Source of the DNA: CAYTGM01 sp964437365
Lineage (GTDB): Bacteria; Sumerlaeota; Sumerlaeia; SLMS01
Reading direction: 5' to 3'
DNA: 64,000 nt
NCBI GenBank assembly: GCA_964437365.1
Contig: CAYTGM010000026.1
Span: 1-64,000, forward strand
A program made the position numbers and the translations under genes. This document shows positions 18,858 to 27,512 of this stretch, in pieces (position 1 is the first letter of the stretch; each line of letters opens with the position of its first letter). The notes under the pieces were generated by a model, which was given only the letters and a program-made list of their open reading frames with translations, was not told the DNA's origin and made no database searches.

Positions 18858-19328
18858 ATGGGCTATCTAGACAAGAGAGCAGAAGAAATTGAGAAGGTTT
18901 GTGCGCGTTACCCTCAGCGGCGTAGCGCAATCCTGATGGTTCTGTGGATGGTGCAAGAGGATCACGGTTGGGTTCCTCAGGATGCCATGCGCGAAGTCGC
19001 AGAGATTATTGGTGTGACCGCTGCCGAAGTTTACGAAGTTGTCAGCTTCTATACAATGTTTCACCAGCATCCTGTTGGGAAACATCACATCGCCTTCTGC
19101 CATACCCTGGCATGTGCAGTTTGCGGAGCGCACGAAGCCGTTGACTATATCCGTGAGAAGTACGGATTCGAAGACCACAAGAATATCTCCAGTGATGGTC
19201 GCTTCTCCATCGAGGAAGTGGAATGTATCGGCGCTTGCTCGGAAGCACCGGCAATGCTGGTCGGTGAGACGCTCTACGGCGATCTGACACCTAAGAGAAT
19301 CGACGAGATTCTCTCTAACTTGAACTAA
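18858..19328 (+). CDS. nuoE: NADH-quinone oxidoreductase subunit E
   Basis: The 24-kDa NADH-module subunit, 156 residues, with a thioredoxin-like fold and one [2Fe-2S] cluster (N1a). The ligands are C-x4-C in CHTLACAVCG and C-x3-C in VECIGACSEAP. The helical N-terminus has MVLWMVQEDHGWVPQDAM. It sits 46 bases before nuoF and works with it in electron entry from NADH. Confidence 0.96.
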   Translation: MGYLDKRAEEIEKVCARYPQRRSAILMVLWMVQEDHGWVPQDAMREVAEIIGVTAAEVYEVVSFYTMFHQHPVGKHHIAFCHTLACAVCGAHEAVDYIREKYGFEDHKNISSDGRFSIEEVECIGACSEAPAMLVGETLYGDLTPKRIDEILSNLN

Positions 19329-19374
19329 TGTCTGAATCATTCAATGATTCGAGGAAGAAAGGTACACGGTTAAG

Positions 19375-20748
19375 ATGACAATTCCTGCGGCTGTAGCGGA
19401 ATACGAGCGCGTCTTCCTCCCTAATATTGAGGAAAACAAAACAGAATGGCTCGATGAATACAAGAAAGTCGGGGGCTATTCTGGCGCTGAACAAGCCAAA
19501 GATATGGCACCGGAAACTCTGGTCGAGATGGTTAAAGACTCGGGTCTTCGTGGTCGCGGAGGAGCTGGTTTCCCCACGGGAATGAAGTGGAGCTTCCTTC
19601 CCAAAGGCGTTGAACCACGCTATCTTACAATTAATGCGGACGAATCAGAACCGGGTACCTGTAAAGACCGACCTCTCATGGAACAGCGCCCTCACACACT
19701 CATTGAGGGTATTATCATTTCATGTTTCGCCATTGAGTGTGAAAAAGCATTCATCTATATACGTGGCGAATATTACAACTCTGCCAAGGTGTTGCAGAAA
19801 GCTGTCGATGAGGCATACGAAGCTGGCATTTTGGGCGAAAACGCTCTCGGAAGCGGTCGTCGCGTCGACGTTGTTGTTCACCGGGGTGGTGGTGCCTATA
19901 TCTGTGGTGAGGAAACAGCTCTCCTTACTTCTCTTGAAGGATACCGTGGTTATCCAAAGCTGAAACCTCCTTTTCCTGCTGTCAGTGGTCTATATGGCAA
20001 GCCCACAATCATCAATAATGTTGAGACCATCGTCAGTGTTGGCTGGATTGTAAAAAAGGGTGTCGACTGGTTTAAATCTTACGTTCACGAGCGTTCTACC
20101 GGACCTCGCCTTCTATGCGTTTCTGGTCATGTGAAAAATCCCGGGGTCTTCGAAGTTCCCATGACGATCACCCTGCGTGAAATCATTTATGATGTATGCG
20201 GCGGTATTCGTAATGACCACGATCTGAAGTTTATCATTCCTGGAGGGTCTTCAGTACCTTGGCTTCTTCCAGAACATCTCGATGCCATGTGGTCGATGGA
20301 GGGAATGCAGTCAGTTGGTTCTTTCCTTGGATCGGCAGGGATGATGGTTTGCGACCATACCGTTTGTCCTGTCTGGGCAATTACCAACCTCAGTGCTTTC
20401 TATCGCCATGAGTCTTGTGGCCAATGTACGCCATGCCGCGAAGGTTCTGCCTGGTTGCATAAGATTCTTCTCCGTATAGAGCGAGGAGAAGGAAGCATGG
20501 AAGATCTTGATATGCTTCGCTCGATTGCAGGTACAGGTCCTGGCACTGGAATGATCTGCGGACGTTCTATTTGTGCTCTTGGTGATGCGGCAGCCTGGCC
20601 AGTCAGTTCCGCTCTCAACTGCTTCTGGGATGAGTTTGAAGAACACGTTAAGACTGGAAAATGTAAATACAAGAATAAGCGTTTCTGGATGGCCGACGAC
20701 AAATTCGTGAATGAAGAATACGAACACGTTCCTACATGGGGACACTGA
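19375..20748 (+). CDS. nuoF: NADH-quinone oxidoreductase subunit F
   Basis: The 51-kDa subunit that binds NADH and FMN and holds cluster N3, 457 residues. It has the glycine-rich NADH loop LRGRGGAGFPTGMKW, the FMN segment NADESEPGTCKDRP, and the [4Fe-4S] ligands in SCGQCTPCREG with the fourth Cys in ICALGDA. It is the last nuo gene here; nuoG to nuoN are not in the window and a terminator follows. A degenerate second copy of its 3' end lies about 3.2 kb downstream. Confidence 0.97.
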   Translation: MTIPAAVAEYERVFLPNIEENKTEWLDEYKKVGGYSGAEQAKDMAPETLVEMVKDSGLRGRGGAGFPTGMKWSFLPKGVEPRYLTINADESEPGTCKDRPLMEQRPHTLIEGIIISCFAIECEKAFIYIRGEYYNSAKVLQKAVDEAYEAGILGENALGSGRRVDVVVHRGGGAYICGEETALLTSLEGYRGYPKLKPPFPAVSGLYGKPTIINNVETIVSVGWIVKKGVDWFKSYVHERSTGPRLLCVSGHVKNPGVFEVPMTITLREIIYDVCGGIRNDHDLKFIIPGGSSVPWLLPEHLDAMWSMEGMQSVGSFLGSAGMMVCDHTVCPVWAITNLSAFYRHESCGQCTPCREGSAWLHKILLRIERGEGSMEDLDMLRSIAGTGPGTGMICGRSICALGDAAAWPVSSALNCFWDEFEEHVKTGKCKYKNKRFWMADDKFVNEEYEHVPTWGH

Positions 20749-20781
20749 TTCAGGTAAGTTTTTTTTCGTAAAGTATGCGTT

Positions 20782-20816
20782 GGGCCGGATTCATAGGAAT
20801 CCGGCCCCTTTTATTT
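20782..20816 (+). terminator. Rho-independent terminator after nuoF
   Basis: GGGCCGGATTC (20782-20792) pairs with GAATCCGGCCC (20797-20807) around a four-base loop and is followed by CTTTTATTTT. This perfect hairpin closes the nuoABCDEF unit. Confidence 0.93.
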
Positions 20817-20904
20817 TCACCGTATAAATTTGATTTCATTGGTGCAGAATCCCATTGAATTTCAGAGTTAGTTTGATAGCCTGAGTCATGATCGGAGGAG
20901 AACA

Positions 20905-21858
20905 ATGACAACAAAACTTCACGTAACTCAGCACTTTTTGATTCTGACTCTCTTGATGCTGGTACCCACTTGGGTCCTGGCCCAAGCCACCCCTCCCGTG
21001 CTTCCCGTTGGTGAGACCATTGAAGACGCCGTACTTACAAACAACTATGTGAACTGTGATAATCTCGGCGGTTTATACAGGCCTACTTACAGCTGCTACG
21101 GCGAGTGGGAATCGGTCTGGTCGGTTGAATCTGACAAGCTTCAAGAGATTGTGATCACCTTTGAAATTGACTCGGTCTCCCGCGTCGAACTTTTGACGCA
21201 ATATGGCAATCTTTCGCAGTTTGAGCGCATTGATGACCATACCTTCAAAGGATTCATCTATCCCGTCGACAGCACGATCACTTTCACGCGAAGGGACACT
21301 TCCATCGGTATTTCACCTCTGAGCGGCGCTGATATTCTGACCGACATTACCGTTTCTGTTGGCGATCCGATTTCTGATTCCATCAATCCCTACGTCGTTT
21401 TAGAAGAAACTCACCCAGAGCACTGGGTATTGGGCACCGTCCCAGGAGTCTTCGAAGCCCCTGTAAAGATCGACGAACCATTGGGTTTAAGGATCATTGA
21501 CTCTGACCCATCAAACACGTTCGGTTTTCTGGAAACAAAAGAGGCTCTTCTTCCACTACCGAAAGGGTTGTATAAGATATATCTCTGGCCAGCTTCTTAT
21601 GCAGGAACTCCCGAAGAAAAGGGTAAGACACTTCCGGATATACGCTTTCGAGTTTTCTCCAACCCGCTCGACCAACAGGTGGGTACTCAGGCAATTTCCT
21701 CTGGCGATGAAATCAGCTATGAGCCCATGTCTGTCTATTGGGAGAGTGATGGCGAAACGCCTTGGAAGGTTGCTTTGGATCTTCTCAGCTTCGACGCAAA
21801 CCGCGCCCGTGGTGTCTATTTCTTCGATATACGGATTCTCCCCGTCCGCGGAAACTGA
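20905..21858 (+). CDS. Secreted protein of unknown function (paralog 1)
   Basis: This 317-residue protein has a Sec signal peptide ending VPTWVLA, with Gln as the likely first mature residue. ATCGGAGGAGAACA provides a strong ribosome site. The mature part looks beta-rich and has no domain I recognise. It is clearly homologous over most of its length to the product at 22874: shared are WESVW, an SDxLQEI/EEIQEI strand, NTFG-LETKE, LPLP-GLY, and the C-terminal WESDG-x-WKVALDLLSFD-NR. Two Cys near the N-terminus are conserved in both and may form a disulfide. The genes sit in an accessory patch between nuoF and a nuoF remnant. Confidence 0.75.
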   Translation: MTTKLHVTQHFLILTLLMLVPTWVLAQATPPVLPVGETIEDAVLTNNYVNCDNLGGLYRPTYSCYGEWESVWSVESDKLQEIVITFEIDSVSRVELLTQYGNLSQFERIDDHTFKGFIYPVDSTITFTRRDTSIGISPLSGADILTDITVSVGDPISDSINPYVVLEETHPEHWVLGTVPGVFEAPVKIDEPLGLRIIDSDPSNTFGFLETKEALLPLPKGLYKIYLWPASYAGTPEEKGKTLPDIRFRVFSNPLDQQVGTQAISSGDEISYEPMSVYWESDGETPWKVALDLLSFDANRARGVYFFDIRILPVRGN

Positions 21859-21871
21859 TGGGGGTCGACAG

Positions 21872-22117
21872 TTGAATAGCGGTAATCCTGTACAGTTTTA
21901 TTTAAGGCTGATCCAAGAGGACCATCTTGAGACCTACTCTACTGAGGAAGTTGATGAACTTCTCGAATGTTTCTCCCGAGCGCCAGGAGTCGATCGAGTA
22001 ATAGATGTCAGTAGACATCCCAAAGGTGGATATTCGGTAGACCTGGAAGGATCAAAGGAACAACTCGAACCGCTCCTCCAATTCCTTGCGGCTCGTGGCT
22101 ATCGGCCAGTGATCTAA
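21872..22117 (+). CDS. Small protein of unknown function, TTG start
   Basis: This 81-residue frame begins at a TTG (21872) with GATGGGGGTC upstream, 13 bases after the preceding stop. It is acidic, with a beta-alpha-beta flavour: VQFYLRLIQED, then a helix TEEVDELLECFSRA, VDRVIDVSRHPKGGYSVDLEG and a final helix with GYRPVI. The composition is unlike a random frame, and the pattern suggests a ferredoxin-like or ACT-like fold. I know no family for it. An earlier in-frame start lies inside the upstream gene and is unlikely. Confidence 0.5.
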   Translation: MNSGNPVQFYLRLIQEDHLETYSTEEVDELLECFSRAPGVDRVIDVSRHPKGGYSVDLEGSKEQLEPLLQFLAARGYRPVI

Positions 22118-22151
22118 TGCACTTGGTCCCTCCGGTACATGGGACTTACAC

Positions 22152-22526
22152 TTGCCAGTGAACCACGCTAAACTACCCAACGCTCTCATTATTGTCGCTA
22201 CTCTCTTTATCGCCTCTGGTGTTTTCGCGGTCATGGGTTTTCTAACCTCCTTAATGCACAGTAACATCAAGATACACTTCGGAGTATTAGGGATGTTTAC
22301 AGGGCGGGGCTTGCTTCGACTGAGCCTCGGCTGGTGAACATGCGCATTAGTGTTTATCTGGATTGGACTCGTTACTTTACCGCTTATTCTGATGCTGATC
22401 GCTGGGGCACATCAGCCACTTGAAGTCAGCATCTTCGAGCAGAGAGTTGGTCGTGCGCGCAAGACTGTTAGGCTCCTCCTTTCTGCTCTTTTTTTCGCTG
22501 TTGTGGTTTGGAGTACACCGCTTTGA
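22152..22526 (+). pseudogene. Small membrane protein interrupted by in-frame TGA
   Basis: The first 61 codons, starting TTG or GTG at 22152-22158, encode one hydrophobic helix (ALIIVATLFIASGVFAVMGF) and then GMFTGRGLLRLSLGW. A TGA follows at 22335-22337. The frame stays open for another 62 codons with strongly membrane-protein content: TCALVFIWIGLVTLPLILML and later VRLLLSALFFAVVVW, ending at 22526. The segment GRGLLRLSxGW-R-TCALVFIW is, as I recall, characteristic of a small membrane protein group common in planctomycete-like genomes, with Arg at the TGA position. A CGA to TGA transition would explain it. It most likely represents a broken gene. Confidence 0.65.
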
Positions 22527-22873
22527 CGAGGCCAGGTATCCGACGTCTATTCAGTGTTAACGATGACTGAGTAGTCAGTCTGCCAAAAGATAAGATGGTC
22601 CGCCCCTGTTTATGAAGAGCGCATTCCAGTGCGACCTCGAGTTCCTCAAGGGAGCAGTTCACAGCGTTGGAATATGTTCCTAACCGGCTCACGCTGAAAA
22701 ACGAACATAGCACCCTCAACGTAAAAAAGAGAAATCTTTAAAAGACCGCTCCAGACTTAATGAGCAATCCTTATGAAGATCACTCCAGGTTTCTTGCTGT
22801 AATTTCATTTGCATTCCATCGAAATTTCGGAATCTTTTGTTTTCAAAAGACAGATAAGGTTAAGTACTCGCTT
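22527..22873. other. Intergenic stretch, no supported gene
   Basis: About 350 bases separate the broken membrane gene from the second secreted paralog. A leftward 83-codon frame runs through it but has no ribosome site and no recognisable content. I see no terminator. The promoter of the gene at 22874 is presumably in its right half. Confidence 0.4.
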
Positions 22874-23833
22874 ATGAAAATTCCTGTATTAGCATGGTTC
22901 TGCTTGTTTTGGCTAACGCTACTTCAAAACACAGTGCTCGCGGAGGAAGACGCTCCTTTTGTTCCTGTCCTTCCACTTGATTATACTCTCCAGGATATCG
23001 CAGTTTACAATACATTTGAAAGATGCGAATATTTTCCGACTCCCGGTCAGGTAGGCCAATATCATTGCGATAGAATATGGGAATCGGTCTGGAGACTGGA
23101 AACCGAGGAAATCCAGGAGATTACTGTTACATTCTCCTCAGATCGAATCACGGAAGTTCGCGTGGCATCCCACGGGGGAAGTATCGATCAGTTTGAGCAG
23201 CTCGATGACTATACTTTTCGGGGGCTAATTCAGCCATTTAGCAAAACCATCACATTCTACACGCACGATTTCGGGTCAGAGCCCCTCACAACGACTAACC
23301 CACACTTTCTGACCGATATTGTCGTTTCAGCGGGTACGACAGTAAGCGAATCAAAGAGTCCCTATGTTGTGCTAAGTTCGAGAGGTCATGACTACTGGAG
23401 CCTGCAGGCTGTAGAGGGAGTGTTTGATCCTCCCGTATGGATTGATGATCGCCTTGGAATCCAGATCGCAGACGCCGATTCCACGAATACGTTCGGATAT
23501 CTTGAAACCAAAGAATCACTCATACCACTTCCTGAAGGTCTATACAGAATAACCTTTAATCTAGGACGATTTCCCTATCCAGACCAGGGTAAGAAGCTCC
23601 CAGATGTACGTTTGCGTGCATTCGCAGATCCGCTTGAACAATTGGTTCTCGCCCATGGAGGTCCATCTATAGATTCTGTTCACTATAAAGACATGACAGT
23701 CTTTTGGGAAAGTGATGGTAAAACAGAGTGGAAAGTTGCTCTTGATCTCCTATCTTTCGATCCGAATCGCGAGGGTGGATTCTTTATTTCTAACATAGAA
23801 ATTTACCCGTTGGTCTATACAATTTCAAACTAG
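22874..23833 (+). CDS. Secreted protein of unknown function (paralog 2)
   Basis: From the ATG at 22874 the protein has 319 residues and a clear signal peptide, MKIPVLAWFCLFWLTLLQ then NTVLA, with Glu as the likely mature N-terminus. A longer frame upstream adds 38 residues without signal character. It is homologous to the product at 20905 along its length, including the two N-terminal Cys region (CEY and HCDRIWESVW), NTFGYLETKESLIPLPEGLY and WESDGKTEWKVALDLLSFD. No domain is recognised. The two genes probably arose by duplication and have since diverged well beyond simple tandem copies. Confidence 0.75.
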   Translation: MKIPVLAWFCLFWLTLLQNTVLAEEDAPFVPVLPLDYTLQDIAVYNTFERCEYFPTPGQVGQYHCDRIWESVWRLETEEIQEITVTFSSDRITEVRVASHGGSIDQFEQLDDYTFRGLIQPFSKTITFYTHDFGSEPLTTTNPHFLTDIVVSAGTTVSESKSPYVVLSSRGHDYWSLQAVEGVFDPPVWIDDRLGIQIADADSTNTFGYLETKESLIPLPEGLYRITFNLGRFPYPDQGKKLPDVRLRAFADPLEQLVLAHGGPSIDSVHYKDMTVFWESDGKTEWKVALDLLSFDPNREGGFFISNIEIYPLVYTISN

Positions 23834-23900
23834 CATGAGAGAAGGATCTCGACAAGAGCAGGAAAATTTAGAAGGGCATGGTAACACCAACAGGAATGCA

Positions 23901-23984
23901 CGAGTTATCTGTGCTCCAGACGACGTAGCAGCATGGACAGTCTATTCTGCTCTCAACTCCTTCTGGGATGAATTTGAAGAATAA
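23901..23984 (+). pseudogene. Degenerate duplicate of the nuoF 3' end
   Basis: Twenty-seven codons ending in TAA read RVICAPDDVAAWTVYSALNS then FWDEFEE. They align codon for codon with intact nuoF, ICALGDAAAWPVSSALNC then FWDEFEEH, at about 20568-20643. Over the better-matching part, roughly four of five bases agree by eye. There is no start codon and no other nuoF sequence, so this is a relic. It lies about 3.2 kb beyond the intact 3' end, with the two paralogous secreted genes between. It could be an old insertion scar or part of a decayed duplication. Confidence 0.8.
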
Positions 23985-24010
23985 TACACCATTCCGTACT
24001 TGGAAAAATC

Positions 24011-24541
24011 ATGGGTACAGATATTCACTTTTACATTGAAAGAAGAGAAGACGAATATTGGCAAGCAATTGGTGACTGGGTGAAAAATGACATGTATGAG
24101 GAAGGGGACCCAGAACTTCAGAAGCTATATTTTGAATCTCCGATCCACGTCTTTCGCAACTATGCAGTCTTTTCTGTTCTCGCAGATGTTCGAAATGATA
24201 AACATTGGCTAGGGCGGTTCTATGCGCTACTGGGAATCAACAAGAAGCCATTAGGATATATTCCCATATCTTCTCCTCGAGGGCTGCCTGAGGATCTATC
24301 CTCGGACCTGCGCAAGCAAGCAGAAAAAGATGCAGAATTTGCCCACAATCCTGGTTGGCTGAGCATTCAGGAAATCCTTGAATATGATTGGGACAAACCG
24401 GTCGACGTATATACTAATACCGGGTTGATTGAGACTGCCGCTCGCAAAGAGTGTGAAGAGTTTATCACCCAGATTATTCCACAAATCCTGAAGTATGGTA
24501 AACCAGAATATTTGCGTTGTGTATTCTGGTTTGACAACTAA
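24011..24541 (+). CDS. Conserved protein of unknown function (MGTDIH family)
   Basis: This 176-residue protein opens MGTDIHFYIERREDEYWQAI, the recognisable opening of a family of uncharacterised proteins found sporadically in bacteria and phages. Family features continue as FRNYAVFSVLADVRN and the SSPRGLPEDLS loop. There is no signal peptide or membrane segment, so it should be cytoplasmic. His5 and several acidic residues near the N-terminus could bind metal, but nothing proves this. It lies in the accessory patch, 26 bases after the nuoF relic. Confidence 0.7.
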   Translation: MGTDIHFYIERREDEYWQAIGDWVKNDMYEEGDPELQKLYFESPIHVFRNYAVFSVLADVRNDKHWLGRFYALLGINKKPLGYIPISSPRGLPEDLSSDLRKQAEKDAEFAHNPGWLSIQEILEYDWDKPVDVYTNTGLIETAARKECEEFITQIIPQILKYGKPEYLRCVFWFDN

Positions 24542-24654
24542 AGGTGAAATTCTCCCAGAGGAGAGCAATCGAATGTCTCCCAGCTTTCCCTGCCTCATAC
24601 GGCGGAAGAAGATATTAGTCATTTCTAATAAGGGCTGAATACTAAATCTCTATA

Positions 24655-24990
24655 ATGAGCGACCAATTCCCAACATGGCATAAAGAAGCACTCGAACAAG
24701 GAATCGATTATATCGTCCTGGTTTACGAAAAGGCGGAAGGGTTCGTCTTTTGCCCCAGCAACCTCGAAAAGCCTCTCAGGGTAGGAGGCGATTATGATGG
24801 CAACCATCCCGTCACAGCGGAAGGTGCGCTGATGCACTATAACGGATACTTCAATAAGGCCTTCAAAGGCAGGGTAGAGTGGTTTGTGCCGTACCTTCGG
24901 AATATCGAAAGGGGCGTAGACTTTTCCCTGAAGGACCTGGAAATAGAAGAACGGGGGCTAAGAGTCATTCGAGGAAGGTGGCCCTGGTGA
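24655..24990 (+). CDS. Small protein of unknown function
   Basis: This 111-residue, probably cytoplasmic protein is rich in aromatic residues and contains YIVLVYEKAEGFVFCPSN, VGGDYDGNHPVTAEGALMHY and a basic, Trp-rich end, IRGRWPW. No family is recognised. It follows the MGTDIH-family gene by 113 bases. The ribosome site is weak. The amino-acid composition and the absence of a longer overlapping frame support it being real. Confidence 0.5.
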   Translation: MSDQFPTWHKEALEQGIDYIVLVYEKAEGFVFCPSNLEKPLRVGGDYDGNHPVTAEGALMHYNGYFNKAFKGRVEWFVPYLRNIERGVDFSLKDLEIEERGLRVIRGRWPW

Positions 24991-25188
24991 ATTGCATTCG
25001 AACATGGTCAGGCCTCGCCGGTGGTCGTGATCGTGTCCCTCATCAACTCCAGATCGTACCAGTAACTCGATCACCGCTGCTCTAATCACGTCCACGACCA
25101 TGATCTCGATTCTGGGAGGGGCACTCCGGGCTGTTGCTTCAACAACCGGCGCCGTCACTTACCCTCGAACGATCTTGAGACCAGCCCC

Positions 25189-25250
25189 AGACCATGATCA
25201 GACCATCGCGATGGTCCGAGCATGGTCCGAGCATCGAGCGAGCATGGTCT
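25189..25250. repeat. Nested inverted repeats of GACCAT
   Basis: AGACCATG (25189-25196) pairs with CATGGTCT (25243-25250). Inside lies a perfect 16-base palindrome, GACCATCGCGATGGTC (25201-25216), and a further ATGGTC. More GACCAT/ATGGTC copies occur at about 25003 and 25094. The array fills the gap between two convergent genes. It has no T-run, so a classical terminator is unlikely. Confidence 0.6.
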
Positions 25251-25270
25251 GAGGTCGGGAGAAAAGGCGG

Positions 25271-26941
25271 CTAAATCAAGAGCAAAGCAACCATCACGAG
25301 AAGAACCCCTGCCCCAATTTGAAATACCCTTCCCCGCCCCTCGAACAGCTTCCAGCCTGAAAAGAAGGCCCCTGCTCCGTAGATCATCACTCCAATGAGG
25401 ACCAAAGTCCTGGCAACAATAGGAAAGTTCAACCCCGTCGGCAGGTTGATTGCCCAGAGTGGGGACAGCCTTGCCAGCTTTGGTCCCTCGATCAGGTTAC
25501 CGTAAACATGCTGGAAATGTTCGGGCATGACTGCGAAGAGAGTATGCCCATGAAGAATAAGCAGGAACGAAGCAATGCCTGCGACAAGTTGCCTCGAACG
25601 TTCGTCGGATTTTTTTTGCATTGGGCATTTGATCAGGCAACAGATGGCGATGAAAAAAGGGAGAAGAACCGGAAGCATCATTCTGCCCAAAACTGTGGAT
25701 ATACCCAGTTTCCAAAGGTTCATGAAGGACCCTGCTGAAAGCAGAAGCCACATTGCCACCGCCATGGAAAGACCGAGATAGACTTCAGGAGAATGGACTG
25801 CTTGTTTGTTTTTGATTATCAGGAATACGGGCGTGAAGAACAAAAGCGAGAGTAATATAATGACTGGGATCGAATAGACGAGGAACTCCCAGCCAACAAG
25901 AAAATGCAGCTGACTTAGAAGACGTATAGAGATACTTTCAAAGAACGTAGAGAGGAATAAGGAGAATTCGGCAGGACCCTTGTTTTCATATACCCTGGTT
26001 GCAAAGGAGAGATATGCATTATCTCCGCGAGTTATCTGTACAATAAGCAGATAAGATAGCACAGGTGCTGATATAAGCGCCATATGAGCAAATAGCTTTC
26101 TCCAACCTGCGGCGATATACTCCTTATGAAACCAGAGGAGTAGCCATGGCAGAAAAGCGAGTGAGTTTGCTTTTGTTGCCAGCAGCAAACCCATGAGTAG
26201 AGATAATTTCCAGAGTCCCGCAGACCTCTCACGTTTCGATTCCACGGCAGTCTTGTAGAGCAGAAATGAGAGAAGGATAAGTAGAGAGTCGTTCGTGACA
26301 GCGATTGTATAGATGGTCAGGTTTGGGTGAAGCAGAGCGAACAGAGCTGGGAGATATCGAAAGGTAGAGTTTGGGAAGGTCTCAAAACCGAACTTCAGCG
26401 CCGCCAGCATTAGCAGAAGGCCAAAGAGAGCTGATACCCATCGGGCACTGAAAAAATGCCAGAGTGGGTCAGGGATCAGGCGAACCGGAAGTGTCGCCAG
26501 GGCGACCGAAAGGTAATAGAGGGGCGGTTGACCCGCCTCGATTTGACGCTTCTCAAAATTAAAGACGTAGCCATCCACTTTATAGGCTTCTACTGAATGC
26601 TCAAAGAGGGGGTTCACAACGGAGCCATCAGCTCGTGATTCGTACTCTCCCCGGGAAAATCCCCCCCAGAAGATCATGGCGTGCTGACGGGTGCCGTTCT
26701 CGTGGATAATCGGAAACTGGTTCTTTTCCACCAGATAGACCACATAGTCGAAGTGGTCCATTTCATCGTGGGACTGCCCCGGCGGGAGAGCCATTATCCA
26801 GAGAAGGGACTTGAACAGGAAAAGCAGGCTTAGAAAGGCTGCAGATAGGGTGAAACTCGGAGAAGCAGGACTTTTCATCGTAGCCCTCTTTTCGGAGTCC
26901 ACTGATTCTTCTGCTGTTAGCTCTTCTCTGGAAGGGTTCAT
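25271..26941 (-). CDS. Polytopic membrane protein, GT-C / DUF2142-like
   Basis: The protein has 556 residues with a cytoplasmic N-terminus and roughly a dozen hydrophobic segments. A first helix near 33-52 is followed by a loop with PPGQSHDEMDHFDYVVYL, which carries the acidic pair typical of GT-C glycosyltransferases, and by EAGQPPLYYLSVAL. These two motifs are seen in DUF2142 and GT39-like families that use lipid-linked sugars. The rest is helices joined by short loops, ending in a helix (VLLVMVALLLI). Donor and acceptor are unknown. It is monocistronic and convergent with the small gene at 24655. Confidence 0.65.
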   Translation of the reverse strand: MNPSREELTAEESVDSEKRATMKSPASPSFTLSAAFLSLLFLFKSLLWIMALPPGQSHDEMDHFDYVVYLVEKNQFPIIHENGTRQHAMIFWGGFSRGEYESRADGSVVNPLFEHSVEAYKVDGYVFNFEKRQIEAGQPPLYYLSVALATLPVRLIPDPLWHFFSARWVSALFGLLLMLAALKFGFETFPNSTFRYLPALFALLHPNLTIYTIAVTNDSLLILLSFLLYKTAVESKRERSAGLWKLSLLMGLLLATKANSLAFLPWLLLWFHKEYIAAGWRKLFAHMALISAPVLSYLLIVQITRGDNAYLSFATRVYENKGPAEFSLFLSTFFESISIRLLSQLHFLVGWEFLVYSIPVIILLSLLFFTPVFLIIKNKQAVHSPEVYLGLSMAVAMWLLLSAGSFMNLWKLGISTVLGRMMLPVLLPFFIAICCLIKCPMQKKSDERSRQLVAGIASFLLILHGHTLFAVMPEHFQHVYGNLIEGPKLARLSPLWAINLPTGLNFPIVARTLVLIGVMIYGAGAFFSGWKLFEGRGRVFQIGAGVLLVMVALLLI

Positions 26942-27175
26942 CTCGGTTTCTTAGGACGCTTAATCAAGCAAACTCAGCTCTGTACGCTGAAGAGAAGCAA
27001 CGATTATCGATCATGAGTATGTGCTCCGAGAATTGCAATGGCTGTGAGAGTTGAAACGGCCCTTGACACATGAGGGGTGTCTGGCGAGGTTCACCTCGAC
27101 CTCAGACAAGGGGTTTTGCCCTCTCCAGCGGATTCCTTTGTTTTTGGCGACTTTACAACACCAGGAGACATATTC

Positions 27176-27445
27176 ATGTCTATTACTGCAGAACGCAAAA
27201 AAGAAGTTATTGAAGAGTACAAAACTCATGAAGGTGACACTGGATCTCCCGAGGTTCAGGTTGCTCTCCTCACCGAACGCATCAACAATCTGACCGAACA
27301 TTTCAAGATTAACAAGAAAGATCACGCAGGCCGTCGCGGCCTTCTCATGCTGGTTGGACAGAGAAAGAGCCTTCTCGATTATCTGAAGAAGAAGGACATC
27401 GAAAGATACCGTACTCTGATCAAGCAGCTGGGACTTCGTAAATAA
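27176..27445 (+). CDS. rpsO: 30S ribosomal protein S15
   Basis: The protein has 89 residues from the ATG at 27176, which follows CCAGGAGACA. The S15 landmarks are TGSPEVQVALLTERINNLTE and HAGRRGLLMLVGQRKSLLDY. Length and sequence are standard. S15 binds 16S rRNA in the platform and in many bacteria represses its own mRNA. A longer in-frame upstream extension has no S15 character. pnp lies downstream beyond a terminator, the common rpsO-pnp arrangement. Confidence 0.97.
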   Translation: MSITAERKKEVIEEYKTHEGDTGSPEVQVALLTERINNLTEHFKINKKDHAGRRGLLMLVGQRKSLLDYLKKKDIERYRTLIKQLGLRK

Positions 27446-27512
27446 GACCTACATGCACGTTGTTCTAAATAGAAAATCGCAGTTCGAAATAACCCCTAAC
27501 TTTGTTGATCTT

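Noticed and set aside
2253..22337. Alternative genetic code as explanation of the TAG and TGA interruptions
   Set aside because: TAA, TAG and TGA all terminate well-conserved genes in this window (rpmB, the MATE gene and mfd, for example), so reassignment is not supported.
22468..22719. Leftward 83-codon frame between the broken membrane gene and the second paralog
   Set aside because: It overlaps the end of the broken gene, has no ribosome site, and its content matches nothing I know.
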